Below, one piece after another: positions 59,701 through 64,000 of a stretch of DNA of 64,000 bases (the first letter of the stretch is position 1; each line of letters begins with the position of its first letter). The notes beneath the pieces were generated by a model that ran no database searches, was not told the DNA's origin, and saw nothing but the letters and a program-made list of their open reading frames with translations. The stretch spans positions 94,484-158,483 of the forward strand of contig JADFZZ010000008.1 of NCBI GenBank assembly GCA_015232315.1, written 5' to 3'. Made by a program: the position numbers and the translations under genes. Source of the stretch: SAR324 cluster bacterium (lineage in GTDB: Bacteria > SAR324 > NAC60-12).

Positions 59701-62431
59701 AAACTGTTCCTTCTGAGATATCAAGACTTGCGATCGGAATAGTAACGTCTGCATAAGGTTCACTTTTCAATTCAATACTGAATGTTGCTGTTGCGCCACC
59801 TTCAGTCACTTTGCCACTGACAGCACTAACAGTCATGGCGCTTCCGCTCATCGAACTGACAATAAAGCCTGCAATTTCGTCATCCACATTGATAACAGCC
59901 ACATCCTCTGGATCCAGAAGATTATAGTCCTTATCCCCAGAAACAGCTTTATCCAAAGCAATCGGATAATTGATGTTTCCATCAGCAATATAATCATTCA
60001 CGCCAGTTACTGTCACCATCTGGATCGTGTCCCAGTTCGCTACGGTGAATTTGAGAGACGCAGGCAATGCTGTCCCTTCGGTCGTATCCATACTTTTTAC
60101 AGCAACAACAACATCAGAATTAGGCTGACTCGCCAGACGAACACCAAAAGTAGCTGTTCCACCGATTTCAGTAGTGTTGCCACTAATTTTACCCACCAGG
60201 AATCCAGGTGTTTCATCATCAATATTTGTCACGTTGACGGTGGTAGCCGGATATCGATTATAGTTAGCATCCGTGGACACTGCGGAACCAACCCTGACCT
60301 GAAAAATCTGGTTCCCATCATGCAGAAAATCATTAGCGCCTGTGACCGTAACAGTCTGGGGAACATTCCAGTTAGAAGCAGTAAACTTCAAGGACGAGGG
60401 CGCAACAGTTCCTTCTGACGTATCAAAACTTACAACTGGAATGTCCACATCCGCTACAGGTGCACTTTTCAAAACCACCGTGAATGTGGTTGTGGAGCCG
60501 GTTTCTGTGACTTTGCCGCTGATTGTGCTCACCTCCATCCCCGCAGGGTTGCTCAATGCCGCTGTATTTGTAAATGCGACATTCGTACTTGCAATATCAG
60601 GAAGAAGCGAATCCTGCACCTTGGAAATAAGATTGGTCTGCGTCGTCTGAACCACTGAATTCATTGTGGCACTGTCGATACGTTTTGTCAGATCGCCTTT
60701 TTCCTGCAACTGCGCAACCAGATTGATGGTATTAGACATCTGATCCAAGGCCGCGGAATTTTTAAGCACATCCGATGCGCTGGCATTGCTGGTCTGCAGA
60801 GATTGAATGCTGGTGACCACGACACTGACGGTCTGGTTGGCAATGTCCTTGCTGTTATCAAACAAATCACCGGTACCGCTTTTGGCTTCACTGACCAGTT
60901 GTGTGAAAGAAGATGAATTTGGGTCAAAAGACTTGATAAAATCACAAATACTTTTCCCTACAGTTTTGGCGACAGCACTCGAAGAAATATTTCCTGGAAC
61001 AGTCATATCGGCCAGTTGCTTTTCAATTAGATCGCCACTGACCTCCAGCATTTTCATGATTTCTTCAGGATTCTTGCCCGAAGCACTCATTTCAGTCATA
61101 CACTCAGTCAGCGCATTTACCTGATCAGAAGTGAATTTTCCGGATGCTTTTGCCAAAAAAGAATTGCTGTCTGAAGACGCACTTTTACTGACCTGAACAA
61201 TGGTATCAAGCTGTGCTCCTGAAACCTGAGAATCAACAGTGGTGGTATCCAGTGGTTTATCAAAAGAATCCAGGGGTCGGTTATAAATAGTATTTGTTTG
61301 TTTTTCGGCAGCGCGCATGAGTGTTTTTGTAACCACTTCCAGTTGATTTCCCTCAGTAAAATCATTATTGCTTTTCAGCAATTCGGCCGTCGACATCAAA
61401 TTTTTTATTCCCACATCTAAAACCGCTACCGCCCTGTTTTTAGTTCTGTCATCATTGGTTCCAACCTGATTGGCGGCTTGTTGTGCCAAAAATGGAATCA
61501 CATCCGCACTGGCATTGACAATCGCAACAGCCTTGTTTTGGGATTGACCGGTCAACCCTGCTGTGTTCTGCAGAGCGGATACAATTATCCCGGTTTGCAG
61601 GGTAACGCCACCAGTAGCAGAAGTTTCAAACAAAGCGGCCCCGGAGCTTGCAAACAACTTAAAGATCTCCTTAGATGGCATTTGACTGTTATTATTGGCA
61701 TCTTTTGTGATTTCTTCAGTGAGACGGGCTACCATGGCCAGAGAGGACGCAACCTGAGCCGCATTGGCATTTTGGGTGGGATCTGATGTCAACTCAGTAA
61801 CACTCAAACCGGTTTGTGTCTGAGTTTTTTTCTGTACATCTTCCAATGAACTGTCAGGTGACTGAATCAGATTAGACGCCATCAATGAAGTCACCGGTGT
61901 GACAGAAACCTGACTCTGATCAGGAACTGTTGTGACGTTAATATTTTCAGGGGGTGTGATGCTGACAACCGTATTGAGGGTCATCCCTGGTAAATCAGCA
62001 TCGCCTTTGGATCCATCAGCACCAATATCAACACCATCAGCACTTTCAATAATCACAGAAACAGGATTCAACGAGTCAGGATCGCTACCCACAGCAAAAT
62101 CAAAGGTGTAGGTCCCATCCTCATTCGTTACAGCCGTATAGGGATTTCCATTTGCATCCACCAGAATTTCACCCGTTTTAGGATTTCTGGCAATGAGTGT
62201 TGAGCCCGCGATAGGCCCATCCACCACTCGTCCGGCGGCACGTCCGGCAGTGATTCGTTCGAGCATCACACGCCCGGCGGTTATACGCTCCAGCATGACT
62301 CGATTACCACCGGGTGCCTCATCGCAACTCTCAAGCACCAGAAGTGACATTGCCATGAGGATCAAACTCACCCAAAGCGCGGACTTTGTTTTTCCGCTGA
62401 TCCCTTTTTTCTGAAAATGTGGCATGTTCAT
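53717..62431 (-). CDS. Giant surface lipoprotein: Calx-beta-like repeats and three beta-propellers
   Basis: 2904 residues. The N-terminus is a basic, hydrophobic signal with a lipobox-like LVLESC near residue 35, so the mature protein probably carries a lipid. Then follow a duplicated RVMLERITAG unit, a carboxypeptidase-regulatory-like domain (about 60-130), a helical region (150-620), about eight 111-residue Calx-beta-like repeats (635-1530), seven RCC1-type units (1533-1880), a Cys-rich linker, seven SBBP units (1900-2293), a LamG-like sandwich (2297-2513), a Big_5-like Ig domain (2517-2623) and six Kelch units (2625-2904). All are typical of extracellular adhesion or ligand binding. GGGAGG precedes the ATG. 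It ends 168 bases from ppnP. No secretion system gene is beside it. Confidence 0.87.
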   Translation of the reverse strand: MNMPHFQKKGISGKTKSALWVSLILMAMSLLVLESCDEAPGGNRVMLERITAGRVMLERITAGRAAGRVVDGPIAGSTLIARNPKTGEILVDANGNPYTAVTNEDGTYTFDFAVGSDPDSLNPVSVIIESADGVDIGADGSKGDADLPGMTLNTVVSITPPENINVTTVPDQSQVSVTPVTSLMASNLIQSPDSSLEDVQKKTQTQTGLSVTELTSDPTQNANAAQVASSLAMVARLTEEITKDANNNSQMPSKEIFKLFASSGAALFETSATGGVTLQTGIIVSALQNTAGLTGQSQNKAVAIVNASADVIPFLAQQAANQVGTNDDRTKNRAVAVLDVGIKNLMSTAELLKSNNDFTEGNQLEVVTKTLMRAAEKQTNTIYNRPLDSFDKPLDTTTVDSQVSGAQLDTIVQVSKSASSDSNSFLAKASGKFTSDQVNALTECMTEMSASGKNPEEIMKMLEVSGDLIEKQLADMTVPGNISSSAVAKTVGKSICDFIKSFDPNSSSFTQLVSEAKSGTGDLFDNSKDIANQTVSVVVTSIQSLQTSNASASDVLKNSAALDQMSNTINLVAQLQEKGDLTKRIDSATMNSVVQTTQTNLISKVQDSLLPDIASTNVAFTNTAALSNPAGMEVSTISGKVTETGSTTTFTVVLKSAPVADVDIPVVSFDTSEGTVAPSSLKFTASNWNVPQTVTVTGANDFLHDGNQIFQVRVGSAVSTDANYNRYPATTVNVTNIDDETPGFLVGKISGNTTEIGGTATFGVRLASQPNSDVVVAVKSMDTTEGTALPASLKFTVANWDTIQMVTVTGVNDYIADGNINYPIALDKAVSGDKDYNLLDPEDVAVINVDDEIAGFIVSSMSGSAMTVSAVSGKVTEGGATATFSIELKSEPYADVTIPIASLDISEGTVSPSSLTFTASNWNAPQTVTIKGINDFLHDGNQLFQIKVGPTVSTDVNYNSNPATAVNVTNIDDETPGFLVGTVSGSTTEASGTATFGVSLASQPVSDVVIAVKSFDLTEGTALPASLKFTVDNWNAIQIVTVTGVDDNLADGNIPYKIVLDKAVSADNDYNLLDPPDVDVINVDNETAGVLVSTISGNTTEAGGTATFTVKLTSEPTADVSMALTSSDTTEGSLSTTTLTFTAANWNADQTVTVTGVDDFIIDGNQTYTIALAKTVSTDANYNGLAPAGVSVINTDNETAGFVVSDLIGNVTEAGGTGNFVVKLTSQPTADVTLTVTSSNLLEATVTPGTLTFGATTWNIAQSVTITGVDDIVADGNQPVTIALSQATSADANYNGIDPVDVTTTVTDNETPGFIVSAISGNTTEAGGTATFTVMLQSQPAGNISIGITSSAIDEGTVSPPGMTFLTSNWNTPQMVTVTGVDDAIADGNQNFSIFLDNTASVGTYIGIEPDDVTVINEDDESVGVTVSALSGTGTSESGSKQEHFTIVLNSAPIADVTIEVQTSDPTEVITYPYVTFTPANWNTPQTIDLYGVDDELLDGPQNVTVFLGPVVSTDPVYNGFDPVDVSLSNGDDDQIQISGGASHTCATDGMEIKCWGSGSNGNLGNGNIGGSNIPVNVIGLTDTIQVSSGFDFTCALKKDGTVVCWGKDDFGQLGDGGNLDQWSPVQVTGISTAVQVSSGNDHACAVLNDGSVRCWGRNHHGQLGNNSLIDSNTPVAVQGINDVVEISAGGAHTCALTSDQSVACWGQGGSGQLGDGNNLDQPLPVWVANLQGPMHVSAGDIHSCALLGSGEIRCWGDNTLGQLGNGTAASSNVPVSTMSLPSVRLIDAGFDFTCANLYDRNVQCWGSGTSGQLGIGTNTDKNSPSALTINNIMQLSLGQYHACAMDGAQNAWCWGSNTMGQLGIGDMTDHNTPVMVNFGSGGGTCTSNCTCTSNCGGGPEQFGTAYQEKVHDVSMDQDGVVYVVGSTTGDLDGPGAGGSDAFIVQYSSSGTKLWSRTFGTSGEDVAYAVATNTAGDVFVVGSVGGSLDGNTYEGGLDIVLVKYDWNGNRQWSKQIGIIGDDEAYDIALDPDGSIYVAGYTSGSLAGNNSYGNTDAVLLKFNSATDLQWAEQIGTSASDLATGVALDHTGMVLISGNTGGSLGGSNAGGTDVFVVRYDHLGRRGWMRQMGSMYSDTATAMAADNDNVFVTGYTDGSIGGNSNSGSYDAFVMAFNAFDGMDKWTTMLGESGWDEAHDIAIDPANHALYITGFTQGSLFGGTPMGNNDLFLVRYDYTDYFASIVWGIQNGTSVDDSGSALALSPKNEVIIAGHTDGDFEGNTNQGMSDGIVLRIGTDDLQLTAAYGFKGDANDYGKNHLDGTVFNATLTTGPGGDPNNAYSFNGTDSYISFPHDASLNPGTGSLTLSMWLKADSFPGTGSSGIISKSDFDGSTMFDSYSLSVDSSGYLTVSVRDSDSATPDSMTSYSVLTLNTWTRIDIVIDVIEMTLYIDGVHETSASFINADTTVNPSSNLILGALQNTSGIPELFFNGVVGSLMIRARALSDEEVYQYYRSDSDHDIPAIVNSAPMDNAVNVPVDSMISVEFDEDLDVNSINSNSFRITKDSNNSMVPGRFAYDATTYTVYFFTEALLDAGAAYTITLHPGIRDVVGNSLGGQYTLTFTTQGNNTWTTIATMSESRCSPAGGVLDGQIYVVGGVDASNYYLNSMEIFDPEYDTWSSGYNMPTPRKGAAHAVVGGKLYVIGGETTGGTPTNSVEAFNPDAYAWETKANIPDARVGMSAQVFNNKIYVVGGYPTGVSYVYDPVLNTWSALMAIPTGTYYAGSAVDGNNIFIFGGDDFAGNYSNGVRTYNPVMDTWGVSSSSPNVRAYQSAGKMFNRLFMVGGSTAPGVRSSAFEWYAFDGTWIPKANLPAARDQGVAVVLDDRKVFYIGGSDGANCQNSVYSYNP
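53720..54560 (-). other. Kelch-type beta-propeller region (six units)
   Basis: Six copies of a pattern ending in a hydrophobic stretch plus Gly-Gly: IYVVGG, LYVIGG, IYVVGG, IFIFGG, LFMVGG, VFYIGG, spaced about 45 residues, each followed by a Trp of the next blade. This is the C-terminal end of the giant protein. Confidence 0.8.
55550..56735 (-). other. SBBP-type beta-propeller region (seven units)
   Basis: Seven repeats of about 55 residues with D-x-A-x-x-(I/V)-A-x-D heads (for example DEAYDIALDPDG) and G-x-x-D-A-F-(V/I) cores. Preceded by a linker with paired Cys motifs (CTSNC twice, near 56745-56785). Confidence 0.78.
56790..57835 (-). other. RCC1-type beta-propeller region (seven units)
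   Basis: Seven repeats of about 50 residues, each with a HxCA- or FTCA-type Cys and a CWG motif, then GQLG or GNLG. The two Cys of each unit probably form a disulfide, as in other exported RCC1 proteins. Confidence 0.82.
57845..60540 (-). repeat. Tandem Calx-beta-like repeats (about eight)
   Basis: Repeats of about 111 residues, each containing G-x-x-TE-x-GG-T-A-T-F, EG-T or EA-T, NWN-x-x-Q, VTG-V-DD and DG-N. The DNA copies differ at many silent sites, so they are old duplications kept under selection for protein sequence. Asp-rich turns suggest calcium binding. Confidence 0.8.
62225..62300 (-). repeat. Duplicated RVMLERITAG unit after the lipobox
   Basis: The 10-residue unit RVMLERITAG occurs twice in tandem, close to the predicted lipidated Cys, followed by RAAGRV. 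The two DNA copies differ at several silent positions while the protein copies are identical. Confidence 0.75.
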
Positions 62432-63097
62432 AAAGCCTCCCTAAACCGCTGAGATGTGTGATAAAGATTATGGATATTCTATTTCAGGTGGTACTCAAAA
62501 AATAAGAGATGTGGGACTCCAAAACTCACATTGTTTCAGGACCCTTCCGTAAATAGATCTTTTTCAGACGACAAAAGTTCAACACTATGGCCTTTTTATA
62601 ACAGAAATTTGGAGCATGCTCCATCCCTCAAGTCGATTATTTTAGTAACCTTAATAATATCAAATCTCAATACTCCTCCGCTTGTCAGCAATTAACCTTG
62701 AAATCCACTGATAGAACCTGTTTAATTCGTCCTCAACCAAACCAAGCATCCCGGGTTGTGAATCGTGTTGATTTAAACTGTATGGGCTACCAATTTAAGC
62801 CGATACAGTTAAGTACCCGATCAAAAGTTTTTTAAATTACTCTGGTTCCTGACGTCTCGTCGGGAACCGTTCCATAATGCATCTCTGGTGCCCTTCCACG
62901 GCTCCTTGGCAAACCACCGGAGGTGGGATTATGACACGGTGCCGAAAAAGAAAAGTGTACCATTTATTTCTTGGCAGGGCCTAAGGGGATTGCTGAACAA
63001 AAGAAAAACTTCCAACAAAACGCTGATCACCGAACTTTTTGGCCGAAAAACAGCACAAAATCGGGTTAGCGTGTCGTTGGACAGGAGAGACAGTTAC
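62432..63097. other. 666-base gene-poor region upstream of the giant lipoprotein
   Basis: No convincing gene. It should contain the promoter of the giant gene (minus strand). The only strong structure is the 13-bp hairpin at 62776-62810. A 76-codon plus-strand frame at 62888 lacks a ribosome-binding site and family resemblance. Confidence 0.5.
62776..62810. repeat. 13-bp inverted repeat, one mismatch
   Basis: AACTGTATGGGCT (62776-62788) and AGCCGATACAGTT (62798-62810) pair with a single mismatch and a 9-base loop. No T-run follows. It resembles a terminal repeat or recombination site of a mobile element, but no transposase is adjacent. Confidence 0.55.
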
Positions 63098-63517
63098 TCA
63101 CAATCTGGTAGAAAATAAGAAGTCAGAGGAAATGATTTTTAATCCGAGGTGATCAACCATTGGATCAAAATCATGATCATCGTGCAGTAATAGCAAGTTT
63201 TCTTGAATACAAAACGTACCAATAAGAACATCCACTGTTTTACGGATAGTAATGCCTTGTTTTCTCAATCGCCTATAATTTATGGCGCTTTGCAGGGCTA
63301 GATCATATCCCCCTATTGTGCGACAAGGAAGAACATCTAAATGAGACTTGGCCTTTTCAAAATCGCGGTCAAAGCGAAACCCCTGTAGAACTTCTGTCAA
63401 GATTAAATCACCCATCAGAAGAGGTACCGTCTGTAATAATTGATCTAACAGTTCAGTCTGCCAAGCTATTTTCCCATTGAAATAACTAATCCATACGGAG
63501 GCATCCACCAGAATCAT
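63098..63517 (-). CDS. vapC: VapC-family PIN-domain toxin
   Basis: A 139-residue PIN-domain ribonuclease that in this family cuts tRNA or rRNA when freed from its antitoxin. Acidic active-site residues: Asp in ILVDASVWI near residue 5, Glu in LTEVLQGF near 42, Asp in TVDVLIGTFC near 93 and Asp in the HDDHDFD segment near 114. All four are present, so the toxin looks active. Its ATG overlaps the antitoxin stop by four bases. Confidence 0.9.
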   Translation of the reverse strand: MILVDASVWISYFNGKIAWQTELLDQLLQTVPLLMGDLILTEVLQGFRFDRDFEKAKSHLDVLPCRTIGGYDLALQSAINYRRLRKQGITIRKTVDVLIGTFCIQENLLLLHDDHDFDPMVDHLGLKIISSDFLFSTRL

Positions 63518-63708
63518 GAATTTTCCTTTATCGATTCGGTATCAGCAACCCACTGAAGTTTACCTCGAAGTTTACGGATCTGTGCTTGTTTTTTTACTTG
63601 GATCAATAACCGCAGGCCTTCTTCAACAGTTGCTTTTTTAGTTTTGAGTTGGCTGAGTTCTATAGCTTCAGACAGTAATTGATCGTTAATGATAATATTA
63701 GTCCTCAT
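63514..63708 (-). CDS. vapB: VapB-family antitoxin
   Basis: A 64-residue protein with an N-terminal ribbon-helix-helix-like DNA-binding part (MRTNIIINDQLLSEAIELS, KKATVEEGLRLL) and a C-terminal tail that would block VapC. GGAGG precedes the ATG. It is the first gene of the pair and lies next to an inverted repeat that may be its own operator. Confidence 0.87.
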   Translation of the reverse strand: MRTNIIINDQLLSEAIELSQLKTKKATVEEGLRLLIQVKKQAQIRKLRGKLQWVADTESIKENS

Positions 63709-63720
63709 TTGACCTCCTAT

Positions 63721-63748
63721 TGTGTATAGTTTTTATTATTCGTACACA
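63721..63748 (-). promoter_or_regulatory. Candidate VapBC operator
   Basis: TGTGTA (63721-63726) and TACACA (63743-63748) form a perfect inverted repeat with a 16-base spacer, ending 13 bases upstream of the vapB ATG. VapBC complexes normally repress their own promoter at such repeats. Confidence 0.5.
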
Positions 63749-63902
63749 CTAGGCCATAGAAAAGCAAGAGAACTCTATGCCAAAAACATAAGAGGCGGCG
63801 TAATACAAAGGGACGGGGGGTAGTTCAGCCCAACAAATCGCTGAGGCTGACGGCAACCAAAGCGCGCCCATCATGAAATTTTGCCACCTGTGCAGGTGTA
63901 TT

Positions 63903-64000
63903 TTACGCAACCAGTTTAAACTCAAGGACATGATGCTTAAACCAGGTTGGATATTCCTGATTCTTTTTTAAGGCCGTCACCGAAGCCAAGGCCACACTCC
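63903..64000 (-). CDS. C-terminal end of an unidentified CDS at the right edge
   Basis: A minus-strand frame enters from the edge and ends at TAA (63903-63905) after about 31 codons; it reads VTALKKNQEYPTWFKHHV and then a hydrophobic tail ending KLVA. Past the stop, CACCTG-TG-CAGGTG (63885-63898) forms a perfect hairpin. The peptide is too short to name a family; a transposase is one possibility. Confidence 0.3.
   Translation of the reverse strand, partial: SVALASVTALKKNQEYPTWFKHHVLEFKLVA

Noticed and set aside
57845..60540. Regular tandem repeats that could suggest a CRISPR or satellite array
   Set aside because: Repeat period is about 333 bases, in frame, with protein motifs conserved and silent sites diverged; this is a protein repeat array.
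62888..63118. 76-codon plus-strand open frame in the gene-poor region
   Set aside because: No Shine-Dalgarno sequence, low-complexity basic composition and no family resemblance; probably chance.
63749..63931. 60-codon minus-strand frame upstream of vapB
   Set aside because: Odd Trp/Tyr-rich composition, no ribosome-binding site, and it overlaps the tail and hairpin of the edge gene.

Overview
The window looks like chromosomal DNA of a Gram-negative, flagellated, chemotactic bacterium with a lipopolysaccharide-type envelope. Evidence: two outer-membrane beta-barrel proteins, an AmiC-type amidase, a soluble lytic transglycosylase, the Mpl murein-recycling ligase, MreB, FliM/FliN-type switch proteins, a CheZ-like phosphatase and a Mg-type HemB. 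Gene content and gene order fit a deltaproteobacterial or SAR324-like lineage, but nothing in the sequence fixes the taxon and I treat that as a guess. Base composition by eye is mid-40s percent G+C. No rRNA, tRNA, CRISPR array or complete insertion sequence was seen.

Layout. 1-6500: a possible partial gene at the edge, rsmD, an S41-like protease, then a minus-strand run rplM-rpsI-esterase-argJ-ykgJ. 6750-9500: a two-PAS diguanylate cyclase, a CheZ-like protein and a chorismate mutase. 9500-11730: a more AT-rich interval that starts with the tail of a broken SpoIIE-type phosphatase and carries an unknown acidic protein and rsgA. 11730-18000: a crotonase lacking both usual glutamates, three unknown or regulatory proteins and an outer-membrane barrel. 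18250-27850: a two-RCK K+ channel, mreB, secA, a receiver-ATPase fusion, mpl and amiC. 27850-36490: an oversized GlnD-like protein, then fliN-fliM with an unusual acidic FliN, then a chemoreceptor with a hemerythrin domain. 36490-43180: alr, an unknown protein, slt, a membrane protein and a second barrel. 43180-47870: an operon of metallo-hydrolase, FAD/2Fe-2S reductase and alpha/beta hydrolase, divergent from a diiron ferritin-like protein. 48080-53530: a tight run hemB-pyrC-ribF-splB-like-lonN, then ppnP. 53717-62431: one giant surface lipoprotein gene. 62430-64000: a long gene-poor stretch, a vapBC pair and a partial gene at the edge.

How they work together. Chemotaxis and c-di-GMP signalling recur (diguanylate cyclase, CheZ-like protein, FliN/FliM, oxygen-sensing chemoreceptor, two receiver proteins). 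Cell-wall growth and recycling is the second theme (MreB, Mpl, AmiC, Slt, Alr). The most system-like unexplained unit is the diiron/reductase/hydrolase cluster: its two divergent promoters are close to sigma-70 consensus and a perfect 12-bp palindrome sits midway between their -35 boxes. The most unusual single genes are the 2904-residue lipoprotein with about eight Calx-beta-like repeats and three predicted beta-propellers, and the FliN homologue with about 400 acidic residues in front of its SpoA domain, next to a FliM that lacks the usual CheY-binding N-terminus.
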